Positions 25,892 through 38,541 of a DNA stretch of 64,000 nt are shown one piece after another. Both the position numbers and the translations under genes were made by a program. The notes under the pieces are model-generated. The model did not search any database. It was not told the origin of the DNA and worked only from the letters and a program-made list of their open reading frames with translations. Location of the stretch: NCBI GenBank assembly GCA_013399305.1, contig VXAI01000083.1, positions 107,804 through 171,803 of the forward strand, read 5' to 3'. Origin of the DNA: Rostratula benghalensis. Lineage: Eukaryota; Chordata; Aves; Charadriiformes; Rostratulidae. Within the stretch, counting starts at the first letter, position 1. Every line of letters begins with the position of its first letter.

Positions 25892-28800
25892 ATTTTTATT
25901 ATGGAAGTCCAAGCAAGAGGAGACTTCCTTTGATACAGTTTACATGGTAAGAGAGAGAACAATGATGAGAGTAAGCTTGCATCTCCCAGTCCGTGTTGAA
26001 CACTCTGCCTGGATCTCTGTTTTTTAGCCTGCGTGTAGCTGGGGATGAGAACTCTGCTTGAGAGTTGCCAAGCTCCTGTGCTGGTGGTTTGTAGTGCTGT
26101 CAGCCTTTCCCTGGCTGCTCAGAGCAGACTGTGTAAAACAGACCTCAGCTCTCTGCCTCAGGATGCTCCAAGGCCATTTTAAGATGGTGGAAAGGGTGGT
26201 GTTGGTGGACAAAGCTGTGTTGCTCTGCTGAGAGCGTAGATACAGACCACTGCGTGGTGCTGTGTGTGTAAGTTGGAGACAAACTCTGCAGCCAAATGCA
26301 TGCATGCTAGAGAGGCACAAAAAGCGAGGAAGAGAGGATAAAAGTCAGGAGAACATGCTAAAGAGTTTCCCAAGCTGTCCAAGGCCAGTGGCAAAACTGG
26401 TAGTTCTACCTGCATGACCTGAAGCTTCAGGGACAGAAGAAAGCAGTGTCTTCCTGCAGGTATGAAGCGATGACATTGCTCTTATGAGGTTCCAGATATA
26501 TTGGCCTAAGGGAGCTCTGCCTTTTTTACTGCAGAAAGGGACATGCAGGATGTATAAAATAAGATATGCTTGCATTTGTGCAGAACCACAGCATGATTTT
26601 TGCTGGGGTATTTCCCAGGGATAGGTGAAGCATGTGTGATCGCCTGGTACCTTACTAGGCTAGTGTAGATTCACCTTTAACACATTTTCACCAGAGAAGA
26701 TGAGAGAAGGTGTGAAAGTCTTGTGCTGAGTTACAGCAGTTGTGATCTTTGGATGTAACGTGTGTGTGTGCCCCACCATATAAATATGGGTATTGTTCAA
26801 ACTCTGTCAGATCAACGTTTCAAGTGTCCAGGTAGGTGCTGTTGCAACTCTTAACTATTGCTGTAAGGAGCAAGTCCAGCTTTGGGTTCTCTGGAGTGCT
26901 CTGAGGCCTTGCCTTTCTCCAGCTGAGCTAATATAATCACAGCCCTTTGGTTAAGCCACTGCCAAGAGGCTGCTATAAAGCATCCCAGCATGAATGTTCT
27001 TTTGTACCAGAAAAAGGTGGTACAGAAGAGCATAGATCCTTTTTCTCAATACTCTGTTTGACTGACCAGTTAAGTGAGCGAACAAGTGTTCAGCTTGAAC
27101 CAGCACACAATCCAGCAACATGGATTACAGGGCCTTAGTGTGGCCAAACAATTACTGCTCTTGAGCTGGGTTGAGTTGGGTTCGGTGACTGGTCCATTTT
27201 AATTGTCAGTTAGAAAGCATTTAAATCACTTTTGGTGTGCAAGAAGGAAAGGGCATGTGTCTGTTATGTGACACTGTGCTAACTTGAGGTGGTCCTACAG
27301 CCACTTTGCAGGCCATCAGATGCTGTGATGCTGCGATGCTGCAAGGTGCTCGCGTAATGTAACCCGTAGGAGTGTACTTCCTTCCCCTGCTGTGCGGTGA
27401 GGAGGTTTAATTACTGAATGCCTGGACGAGGTTTCATGTGTAAAGCTGCTTCACTCCCCCACACTCTCCCTTCTTCTCCTCCCGGGTCATGTCACCGTCC
27501 CAAAGCAGGTCAGTGAGCGGCCAGGATCCCGGCATGAGCGCAGTTGGAATGAATTGCTTTTGTTTTGATGTGGCTAAAAAACACCCACAAAGAAAATAGG
27601 TTGTGCTGAGGGTGTGCTGTGGGTCTCAGCCCTGGCCCGGCAGGGTGCAGAAGGGACTCTGACTCTCACCAGTTTTTTCTTTCACGGTGTCTCGCAGTTA
27701 CTCTTGAAGCCTCAGTATCCTGTTCATGTTGTCTCATATATTAAGCAGTGGTTAAGCACAGCCCTTAAATATACACCTAACTTTAAACATTGCTGGCTTG
27801 AGTAATGCAAAATAATTCCATGTTTTGCTTTTTGGGACCACAGGCTGAAGAGCTGTGGCTCTGTACGGAGAGGGGAAGTGAGAGGTGCTCTATTAAAACT
27901 TGTTGTACTTGTAAAAGTGATGTGAGGAGCCGTGAAGCTTTTGTAGTGGGAGTGGGTTCTGGGTATCAGGAGTCTGTGGAACAGCAGCCAGTTTTCACCA
28001 CATGGGAAGAGGTGCTTAAAGCGGGTGGGTTGGGGGGCGTCGTGAGATGGGGGTCAGGTGCGATTTGTAGAGCGTTGCTTGTGGTTGCATTGGTAGTTTG
28101 CAGAGAAAGAGGTGAAAGAGTTGTGGAAAGAAATGTAGTTAGATAGACCAAGTGTTTGAAGAGGAGAGATCCTTGAAGGCCATTTACTGAAAAATGCCAT
28201 CAAATGTAAATTAAGCAAGGGGGAGGATGGGGGAAATGTTTGTAAGTTACTTTCATCAGTTGTGACAGGCTCCATTGCTTCAGTCCATTCCCAGCTCTTA
28301 GCATTTTAACTCAGTGACTCTTGAGGTCTGGACAAAGAACATAGTAATTTAAATTTGAAGACATATTTAGTCAAAACCATTAAATTTACAGCTACTGAAT
28401 TCACATCCCTTCTCTACTCACTTTTTGACACTATTGCTGCAAGTGTGTGGTCAGGAATTAATTTTAACCAGTGTTAATAAGCCAATTAGTAAAAACTCTG
28501 TAATGCTGCAGTTCCTAACAGAAGCATGTTTATCCCATCTCAGAAAACAAACAGTTGTGACAGTCCTTGTGACCTGGGTACTTTTGCTTGGATACAACCT
28601 GAATTCAAAATATCCCCTCTATGCAGGGATCAGCTTATGAACAGACAGTTCAGAGGCCAGAAGTTACTTGTAACTGAGTTTGAATTATTTGTTCAGCTCA
28701 GAACGTGTTTACCTGCCTGAGAGGGGAATGAGGAGGCTTAATAAGTGTTTGTATTGTGCTTTGAGACATTTGTATGAAAGCAAAGCATTATTTTTATGGT

Positions 28801-31475
28801 TTCTACACTTAGAATTCCTTCTGTAGTTTGTGTGAATGCTACCTTTTTTTCAGGGTTGTATAAAGAAGGGATGCAGTGGTGGTTTTGCAACACGTACATG
28901 TTTGGGGGCAAGTCCCAGAAAGACATCTGTACTCCCAAAGGCACCCACCTTCCCATCAGCAGGCACCCAGGGGTGGGAGCAGCCAAGCACAGAGAGCCCT
29001 GGGGGCATTATGGACCCTGAGTGCCCAGGGGGAGTTGGGTCTGCTTTAGCTGATGCTGAATACATCCCTTTTTATCAAAAAGACATCAGTATTGTATTTT
29101 AACTTAAACAAGTTTTGCAGAGAAGACAGTAAACATGTTTCATGTAAGTAGTGACACCGTGACTGCATCCCTTCTGTACAGCTACCTGGCTGCTCTTTCA
29201 AATGAAATTTAAGAAAACTGCAAGTAAACATGCAGTTGTGGAAAAGCAGATGCAGTTCTTCTGCAACTGGGCTGGGAAGTACTATATAAGTACCTTCATA
29301 TAGTACTTAGCAAACAGTGTTTCAGTACTCAATATCTAGAGAGAATCCTTCTCAGTTACATCACCATTGATTTCTGGACAATGGATGAGTGTCACTGGGA
29401 GCAGAATTTGGCCCATATAACTGAGTAATAAAATATCTTTTTGGAGGAAGTATATTTATAAACAAAGAGTGAGCATTGCATCTTCATGTTACGTTTGCAA
29501 AATTACTGCCTGAAAATTGGCATGGCTCCTTCAAGTTAAGGGATCTCAGAAACTGTTTTGCTGCATCACAAGCTGCAATACTATCTGTGAGGCTTTGAAA
29601 ATGAACACCACTGTCTCTGCAAACAGGATACTCTTTGTGAGTTTTAATTGGAACCAGTCATGTCTGAGTGCTGCAGACTTTGAAATAACGTGACCAACCT
29701 AAGAAAGCTGTTAAAGATCTATCTACAAACAGAATTCCCCAGATACACAAGGGTGAAGAGCTTACTGGGATAAAGGCCCAGCATGAGATTCTACTCTGAA
29801 CTTGAACCAAATTGAACCAATTTTTTTTATGTGTGTTGTTTTGAAGACATTTGGGTACTTCAAACATCTCCCCTCCCCTCCCTAGCTTGGCAAGAACTAG
29901 ATGCGAAAATATTCTAAGACAGGCTTTTGCAAAGGGTATATTGAGTCATGGAGAAGCTGAATGCCATATATTTAAAGTCAGTGTTTGTCTTAACACTTAA
30001 CAGAACTGGTGACTGGAAGAGGTGGGTGGGAAGGGAAGGGACATTGGATCATCTTCAATAACCCTGTAATAGTTGTGTAGAAGCAACTGACCTGGCTGAG
30101 AATTTAATTTCAGCTTTTGCCATTTGGCTGTGAAGCCCTAGCTAATATACCCAAATGTGCTTTTGTATTTTGGTACAACAGGCTGTTTCTTTAAGTGCTT
30201 TTGTAAAGCCAAGGGGCATTGAAAGGAATTTGCTCTGGAAGTGGGTGGTTATTGGGTACCTGTTTGCTGCACACACTGTTATCATATGGATTTCTTTTAA
30301 ACGGGCTACCAGCACTGCCTTGGTTGTGCTAGTGGGGTCTTTGAGGACTGAGATGAGGAAAACCCTATTAACTGTGCACACCATCCTGTTGTAGAGCAAC
30401 AAAAAAAGCTGTTCCAAAAGCTGTCCCTGCTGTCAGCCCAGGTGGCTCCTGCAGCTCTGGTGGGGTATGGTGAATTCCTCTGGTAGCTGTGGTGTAGCGG
30501 CGCTCAGAAGAGGGGCACAGCGTTTCGCAGGTCTGTGTGCGGAGTGTACCAGGGTCTTGTCTCTGCTGCAGAAGTGTTCTGCAATCTCTGCTTTTTTAAA
30601 ATTTACTGTCCACTGCTTAGTGCTGCAGGAAAAGTCTAAAAAATGCCATGGGAACATTAACCAGTGCCGTGCTGTCTCCTTGAGCTTGCAAGGGCTGTGG
30701 AATATTAACTCAGAGACCCTGGAATTTCTCCCTACCCTTCAGTGACCGTCCTGTCGATTTTCCGATCCTTTCTGTGGGCATGGAGTATGTTACTTTGGCA
30801 TTGTTTTCCTAGAATTTGCCATTATTACAGGTGGGAAACGGAAGGGATTTTGTCTTGTTAAGGGGTTTGTTTTCAGTAGCTTCTTTGGGAGGTCTTCAGT
30901 GGATTATGCGCTTCTTGAAGTATTACATAAAAAGTTAGCCAGCATGAAGTCAGAGACTTGAGAATTCATCTTGTACCTAAGAAATGGAAGTTTTGCAACC
31001 ATTTCTCTTTAGGGAACAATGCAACCATCAACACCTTCATGTCGAGTGGAGACAGTGTTACAGGGAGCAAGGCTGCCTAGGAGCCTGTGGAGAGTTGTAG
31101 CAAAATCTCATGAAACCAATGTGTGTTTTGAGTGGAGAGACTTGTGTCTGTATGAACAAGAGGTGTATGAAGGGGATGAGGTAGGGAGATTACTTCTAGA
31201 AGGCAGGAATTGTTGCTGCTGCAACAGTTACCGGTTCTTCATGAGGCAGTAGTTGCCACTTCTGGGCATGGTTAAAAGGGTACAAACCCCATCTTATAAT
31301 CAGGAGGCTGAAGGCACTCTTTTTCTAAGAGTTCCCTAGGAGTGCTTCATTGCATATTTGCTGGTTTGTCAGATGACGAGAGCAGTGAAAGCATTTTGTT
31401 CTGAAACGTAATCTCCAGAGAATGAAATTCTCAGGAAACCTCACATTTGTAAGAAATCAAGATAATTAACTTTTA
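25892..31475. other. Non-coding stretch, no gene seen
   Basis: No exon or RNA gene recognised. It contains an 11-bp inverted repeat at 29277-29308, a guanine-rich patch near 28022-28056 with quadruplex potential but one long loop, and small repeats of GATGCTG at about 27318-27342. An acceptor-like site at 28854 and a donor-like GTAAGT at 29144 occur but are far apart and unsupported. Confidence 0.6.
29277..29308. repeat. Short inverted repeat (11-bp stem, 10-base loop)
   Basis: AAGTACTATAT at 29277-29287 is matched by its exact reverse complement at 29298-29308. The loop itself starts with another AAGTACC copy. The sequence is AT-rich, so the hairpin would be weak. No function is implied. 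Confidence 0.7.
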
Positions 31476-31662
31476 GAGTAGAATAGACTATTTCAGTTGG
31501 AAGGGACCTCCAACAAGCATCTAGTCCAATTGCCTCACCAGTTCAGGACTGACGAAAACTTACCACGTGTTTTTAAGGGCATTGTCCAAAGGCATCGACC
31601 TCCTCTCCAAGAAGATTGTTGCAGTGTTTGACCACCCTCTTGGTAAAGAAATTCTTCAGATG
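31476..31662 (-). mobile_element. Older CR1 LINE fragment
   Basis: The + strand reads as the complement of a CR1 3' region of a different, more diverged type than the copy at 25777: GAATAGACTATTTCAGTTGG, a GGGACCT and CATCTAGTCCAA block, then CATTGTCCAAAGGCATCGAC and GTTTGACCACCCTCTTGG. The order fits CR1 3' sequence on the - strand. No octamer end is clean and no reading frame survives. The edges are approximate, and the right edge is where similarity fades. Confidence 0.85.
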
Positions 31663-34600
31663 TTCAGAAGAAGTCAAAAGACTTTCCAATCTTATCAATA
31701 TTATTTTATTTAAAACAAAACAAAATCCAAGCAAACCAAAAACAGAGCAATGAAACTCGAAAAAAGAGAGGGAACACCAGAGTTGACTGTTTGACTGACT
31801 ATGTGCATATGGCATAATCATTTCCAAGAGTCGCAAGATGATTTTGGATGGGGTCGTCCTATACAAAGCAAGACTAGCAGGACCAAGGGCTCGTTACTAT
31901 GTCAGGAAAAACTGGCCTCAGGGTAGTGTTTAGCCTGGGCTGTCATGCTGTTGACAGTCCTCTGCAATGTAAACCTGAGAAGTTTCTGAGCTGAATATGT
32001 CTTATTGGCCCTCTATTCTTTACAGGTTTTCTCTAAGTTAAGGTTGGTGGGAATCGGTACAGAACATGTAAAATCTGAAGTCTTATGTGGTAGTGAATGT
32101 TATTTTGTTGTGAAGCAACAATATATGGAAACTCAAAATTAGAACGAATGGAAGAGCAGATGGGCTCTGATCAGGAAAACCATAAATTTTAAGTCTCTTA
32201 GTGTCTATTGTCTTGTGGTTTGCTTTAGTTTTCATTTAGACTAGCTTTAGAAAGTTAGTATCAACTGTTAAACCTTTTAGGCTATCTTCCTCCCCCTCCC
32301 TCCCCCCTTTTTTTTTCCTGGTTTGGAAGTGAATAAAAGAGCTTTGTACAGTTCTTGAAACTGAGCCTGAAACAGCTCTGAACAAAATATAGTGTTCTTT
32401 TCAAAATCTTGGAAATAATTACATCATAGGCAAATTGGGCCAGAAACCGTTAATAGTAGTCTTTGTGGAATGAAATCCCATGGGAGGACCTATTTCAGCA
32501 AACTGGCGTTGTTTACAAATAAATACGGTGACAGATACAGTTGTCCCTTTTTGAGGGACAGCTGAAACTGTGTGCCCTGTAATGGACTTCACAGGATAAC
32601 TGTCTTGCTTCTGATAACAAGTGGAAAACCTGTCTTGGTGCTCCTGTGGTCAACCCCTGCTGATGATCTCCGGTAGCGAAGGCTGTCTTCAGCACTGTAG
32701 AAGTATTTGTAGGTAGGTTAAAGAGAAAATAAAAGCCTCTGTTGCCATAAGCTCCTAGCCTGTGAGAATTTCTGGAGGGACAGGGTGCTATGTCCAGATG
32801 TTTCCATTGGGCTTCATTTGCTGCGAAGTCCCTCCTGCTCCCCTGTGCAGCAATACCCAGGCATCGTGCACCAGTATCTTCACCAGGATAACACGATGGC
32901 ACCTATAGTTCTCCCTTCTACCTCACAGAAGTTTTCATCGCTGCCCCCCATTGCTGGAAAACCTTCTGCATTTCAGGATAGAAATCACAAAGATTAATAA
33001 TGTTAACTCTTTGCCCTAAATCTACAAAAGCATTTGGTTGTGTAGGTAAATGGGCTACTCTGTATTTGAAATCAGCACAAGCCCTAGTCTGGGCATAATT
33101 ACAGATATTCCTTGGTGATCTAAAGCACGTTGTTGGCTACGTGTGTGCTTCTGTAGGAGGGTGGGCCATGTTCCTCCCTGGCCAGAGCAGGTCTCCCAGC
33201 AGATCTCTCCCTGGACAGCTGGGCTAGGTCGGCAGAGCCCTCTTGTGGGAACAGGGGACATGCCGGGGACTGCGGTTTGCTGTGCAAGTCCATGGTGTAG
33301 GGGAGGTCCAGCAGCTCACACAGGGCTTGAGCCTACAAGTAGACATCCTCGTTGTCTAGTGAACAGCATATTGATCTACCAGCAGAGCAGCTGTTTGAGC
33401 TCTCCCTAATTTGCTGCAGGCACAATATGCCAGAATCGCTCAGATCGCTAATTTAACATAAACCAGTTGATGAAGTCAGCTGGGAAGGGTGCTCATACAG
33501 AACCTTCTGCTGATGGAGGTGAGCAGGTGGAGTCAGGAAGGTCTCTAAGTGCATTTTTGTGAATCAAGATCTCCAGGATCCCTGCTTCGTGCTGTATGTG
33601 CTAGGGAGAGGGCTTGGGACCATTTGTTGCTAGGGATTTCAACTCCATGACCCAGGGACAGGTCCCAGGGATCCCCTGGGGATCCAGATGCCAAGAACCG
33701 AGCTTTGTGGACGCAGGAGCGGTACAAAACTGAGGTGTGATGGTATATTTAATTTATTGTTCTTGTCCCTGGGCAGATACTTTGAATCTCAGATCTGGCA
33801 TTTTGGGATCTCCTTTAGATGAAATTAAAAATGTAAGACAAGTAATAAAGAGATATGATTGTTTTGTGTGTGGTAATTTGAAAATGGTAACAATGGCTAA
33901 AATATCCATGTAATGAAAAACACTCTACAGTGAAGATCTCTAAATGTTTCAGTTGGTCATTTAGTTTTTACACGGAAGGTATTGTCAGTAAAGGCAATGT
34001 GGATTCCATTGGCCCCTATTAATGCATCAGCTGGAGTTCCTGGCAAAATTCCAGCTATATCAAAAGAAATGCAATTGTTGGAAACTTTAACCTTGGTTCT
34101 TAAAATAAAACAAATGCAAAAAAACCTAAAACAAACAAACAAAAAAAACCCCCAAAACCAAAAAACCCAGCCAGGCAACCCTGAAACCCCTCAGCCATGG
34201 CAGTGTTACCTGAGCACAGTGAGAGCAGCAGTGCTCTTACCAGCTGAGCCTCCGGGCCTCATCGTGACAGTCCTCACGTTTGGCTGATACTTCTGAAAAA
34301 AAACCCAAACAAAAAACCACAAAAAAACCCCCAAACCAAACATACAACATCCACAGCTGAAAAACACAAATTGCTTCATTTTAAATTTAAGAGAGTCGCT
34401 GATGACTGCAGTAACTTGTGGTATCTGTGAATCAGCACAAGGAGAGATCTGTAACACGCACCCTGGTCTGCACGTGCCTTCCATAAAAGGAGCCGCATTG
34501 ATTTCAGAGGGGCTGGAAGGCAAGGTGCCTGTAGAATTGTAACCTTTAAACATGTGCAGTATAGCCCACATCACATCTGATCTGTCTGAAATCATACTCT

Positions 34601-35560
34601 ATTTTCAGGTTTGAAAACAGTTTGTTGTACCAAGCTTTGCTTGTTTGCTAAACCTGCTTAATCCAGACTTTAAGTTTAATATTTAAAATGCACTAGAAAC
34701 ATTAAGAATTTGAAATGTCTTGCCTGCCCTGTGTTTTCCCAACTTACAGAAGTTTTGTAACAATTTCTGGGGATTTTTTCTCCTTAGATCAGTACACCTG
34801 TTCTTAGTGGTCCACAGAAGACTGTCAGTGTCCGTTCCTTGCCTGATGTACTGTACTTGGGACTTTATGGTGATGATACTCAGAGCTGTGCCACAAACCA
34901 CCCCATGGTACAGACCTGTGTGGGAGCAGGCCAGAAAGAGAAAGACTTGGAATTGTTTTCAGGACATGGTCATTTCCCTGCTTAGGGTTTGATAGATTTT
35001 AAAGCAAACATAGTGCTTGGTTCTTATGTGCAAAAAGGTTTTAATCGGTAACTCTGAATTAATTTCCTTTGGGAAGATCATTCCTTTTGAAGCCTCACAC
35101 TCTTAGGCTTAAACTCTCTCCAAACTTGAGCAGAGAGGATCTTAATGCTTGCTATCTGTATCCCTGCACCGTGCACACTGTTTCTTACATCATAAAAATG
35201 GTTCACGATCATAACAGGTAGTTTCAGTAAATCATTTAAACTTTGTTTTGGAAGTCTGGTTTTAGAAGAAAATTTGGATTGTAAACAACTACAGTGGGAA
35301 AAAAAAAGTTGTAAGTAAAAATTTAAAAGGCCTTTAACAGGGATATCAAAAAAATGATTATTTTAATGGTAATAAAATGATTTTTAGGAATTGGCCACTG
35401 CATTTATTTATAGCAACCAGCAGTAACATTATTCAGAGCAAACCTCTAGTAGAGAGGCTTCCTTATTCCACCAGAAGGCTTTTCTTGCCCTCTTGCCTCC
35501 CCGGGGCACCAGCCTTGGCATCCTTGCTTGACAGACGTGCTTTCCGTTCTGCTTTTGCAG
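31663..35560. other. Non-coding stretch up to the first coding exon
   Basis: No exon recognised other than the one beginning at 35561. The stretch holds a C-rich then T-rich pyrimidine tract at 32289-32318 and a pair of nearly identical A/C-rich tracts (34101-34168 and 34296-34343). This is presumably the 3' part of the last 5'UTR intron of PAK3. Confidence 0.6.
34101..34343. repeat. Pair of A/C-rich low-complexity tracts around a 127-bp block
   Basis: The tracts at 34101-34168 and 34296-34343 share an almost identical core: a run of A, five C, then AAAACCAAA or AAACCAAA. They enclose 34169-34295, which is ordinary unique-looking DNA. C-interrupted A-rich tracts are common as retroposon tails in bird genomes, but I could not assign the enclosed block to a known element. 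Confidence 0.6.
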
Positions 35561-35570
35561 GAGGCTGTGA

Positions 35571-35774
<204 letters not shown>

Positions 35775-36245
35775 TGAACGGGTGGCTACATACATATCTG
35801 TTTGCTTTCTGCTGGTTGTTGGTTGCCGTGTTTGCTTCCTGCCACTGTTTTCTTTCTGTTTCAGTTGCAGAACATGGTAAAGTCCTTCCAAAGCCTTCTG
35901 CTCCAATTGCTCTAACAATAACAAAATCTGTAATGTTTTTCAGCAGACGAGGAGGTGTTCAGTCAGTTCCTTTCTTGTCTTTGAGAAGACAGCAAGACGC
36001 ACGTACATCGTGCCACTTGCCCTTAAAAAATGAAGTTATAGTTAAGCTGGGGAATCCTTTCCTTTGGATTTTGCTTTGCATTTGCAGTAAAAACAGAGAT
36101 GAGGTTGTGTACTTTTGAAAATATATTTGCAGAAGTGAGAAGGCAACACGCCTGACACTTTGGGGGATTTATTTTTTTAATGCACTTGCATTCCAGGAGC
36201 AGGAGCAAGGCTCTTCTTGCTTATTACTTTTGCGGTGAAAGGGGA

Positions 36246-37075
36246 CACAGAATCACAGAATGATATGGGGTTGGAAAGGACCTCTGGAGATCATCTAGTC
36301 CAACCCCTCTGCCAAAGCAGGTCCTCCTAGAGCAGGTTGCACAGGAACTTGGTTTTGAACATCTCCAGAGACAGAGACTCCACCACTTCTCTGGGCAGCC
36401 TGTTCCAGTGCTCTGTCATCCTCAAAGTGAAGAAGTTCCTCCACATGTTTAGATGGAACTTTTTATGTGCAAGTTTCTGTCTGTTACCTCTTGTCCTCTC
36501 ACTGGGCACCACTGACAAAAGACTGGGCCCACCCTTTACGTATTAATACGTGTTGATCAGATTCCCCCTCAGCATTCTCTTCTCCAGACTAAAAAGACCC
36601 AAGTCCCTCACCCTTTCCTTGTAAGGGTGATGCTCCAAGCCCCAGCTCATCTTTATAGTCCTCTGCTGTACCCTCTCCAGCAGCTCTCTGTCCTTGAACT
36701 GGGGAGCCCAGAACTGGACACAGTGCTCCAGGTGGGGCCTCAGCAGGGCAGAGTAGAGGGGCAGGATAACCTCCCTCGACTTGCTGGTCATACTTTTCTT
36801 GATGCACCCTAGAATGCCATTGGCCTTCTTGGCCACAAGGGCACATTACTGGCTCACGGTCATCCTGTTGTCCACCTGGACTCCCAGGTCTTTTTCCTCA
36901 GACCTGTTCTCCAGCAGGTCAGCCCCAAACCTGTAACGGTTCTGGGGTTTATTCCTCCCCAGGTGCAGGACTCTACACTTGCCCTTGTGGAATTTCAGGT
37001 TCTTCTCTGCCCAACTCTCCAGCCTGTCCAGGTCTCACTAGATGGTGGCACAGCTTTCTTGATGTGTCGGCCACC
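36246..37075 (-). mobile_element. CR1 LINE, 5'-truncated, with decayed reverse transcriptase C-terminus
   Basis: This is the largest mobile element in the window. On the + strand it begins with two perfect copies of CACAGAAT (36246-36253, 36254-36261), the complement of the CR1 terminal ATTCTGTG octamer repeat, so the 3' end is intact and the element lies on the - strand. Reading leftwards from about 36836, a - strand frame (36836-36543) encodes the C-terminal part of the CR1 ORF2 polymerase, with words such as [16 protein letters not shown] and [13 protein letters not shown]. The last coding part ([20 protein letters not shown]) lies in a separate frame at 36518-36327, so the coding region is broken. 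Similarity fades near 37075, which is the 5' truncation point. It cannot be active. It lies antisense in the first coding intron of PAK3. Confidence 0.95.
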
Positions 37076-38345
37076 CCAAGAATGGCTTGGTTTAGAACCT
37101 GCTAGGGTAATTAACTAGATGTAATTAACTATGGGTCAGAACAATATTAGGAACATACAAATACCATGATTTTAAACATGGATGTGACAGGAAGTAAGTG
37201 AAGATCTATAGCTTAATTTGTTGATTAAAATAATAAATGGAGGAAGTTTAGCTTGGGTGGTCAAGCCCATTGAGGGGGTTTCAGCTCAGGGTAGGCTTGT
37301 GCATGCTTCATGGACTCAATGTGACATATTTTTGAAAGTCTTGCTTATAAATCAGGAAGTGATTAATACAGCTGCTTTCATCTAGCGCAGTGCTTTGCAG
37401 CATTACAAATGTATATTGATAATCCACCACTGGAAACAGAACTTGAAGAATACACTGTGGCAGGGTGCTTCTGCCTGAACCTGCAGAACTCTGCTGCCTC
37501 TCATTTGCTCATCAGACAGGAGAGATGTGTGGAGGGATACGCTGTGGTGTGTTCTCTCCAAGGCAATTTTGTGTGCTGGGGTTGCTGTGCTCAGGAACCC
37601 TCCACAGTCACTCCCCTGTTGGAATGTAAGCAGTTCAGTAAGGGTTTGAGCAGTTCTGTGTTTAAAACCTTGTTTTAGAAAGACACGGATGACTCTGTGA
37701 GGCCCCTCTGTGCTTCTACAGTTGAAATAAGCCACTGAAGCATGTGTGTCCTGCTCCTTCCCATAGCACCTGACCTCCTTATGTTCCTGGGTATAGTTCC
37801 TCTCACCTCATCTCTGGGGTAAGGGTGCACCATTGCGTGTATACATTCCTGGTGTCACATGGGCAATCTGAGTGGAACAAGGAGCTGAACCCATTCCCCT
37901 GTAGCCCATGCTGAAGCTGTGAAATTAGCCTGCTTTCCTCGGAGGTAAGGATGGTGATGGCAGCCACAGTGGAGATCATAGCATCAGTGTTTCCTTTCAG
38001 CAGAGCGTTGTTACCTCAGGAGAATTGGGAGCAGAAGGAAATTACTTGTGTTCTTCCAGTTGTTTGATAGAACTGTGTTCTTTCATTAAACCACCTGTAA
38101 TTGCTATGCTATGAAATAAATTAATACTGTGTGGGAACTGGTGGCTCCATGAAGGTGTTGTAGAGCACTCTGCCTGAAGAAATGAGAAGGGAGCAGGCCC
38201 ACAACGTTTCAGATGTCTCTTTCAGCTGAAGTACATCTGTGTTAAGATTACTGCGTACACAATATCATGTCCATTGAAGCTGCTTTAGACTTAGCTGCAG
38301 ATGGGAGCAGAGTCTGACCTTCAGTCACCTGGTTGCCTCCTTTAC

Positions 38346-38541
38346 AGAAAAACAAGAAAAGAGGGAAGGAGAAAAAGCCAGGGGGGGTTAAGATTAATGG
38401 AGAAGAAAGAAAAGGACAAAGCTGCTGGAGTAAGACAGGAGGAGCAGAGCAGGAAGGATGGGAGGACAGTGTGAATAACAGTGAGAGGGGATGGAGGAAA
38501 GACCAGAATGAGATGAAGAGGAGGGGAGCAAGCAGGAGGGC
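38346..38541 (+). repeat. Purine-rich tract in PAK3 intron 1
   Basis: About 200 bases are mostly A and G on the + strand (GAAAAGAGGGAAGGAGAAAAA, GGGGGG and GAGGAGGGGAGC-like words). It is imperfect, not a clean tandem repeat. Lysine/arginine-rich and serine/leucine-rich open frames cover it on the two strands, as expected from biased composition and not from genes. Confidence 0.6.

Noticed and set aside
28855..29143. Possible 289-base exon between TTTTTTTCAG and CAT|GTAAGT
   Set aside because: The sites are decent but the enclosed sequence has no conserved-looking reading frame, and chance pairs at this distance are common; weaker than the 9639-9742 candidate.
36327..36836. Polymerase-like protein frames on the - strand
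   Set aside because: Not host genes; they are decayed CR1 ORF2 remnants and are annotated within the mobile element.
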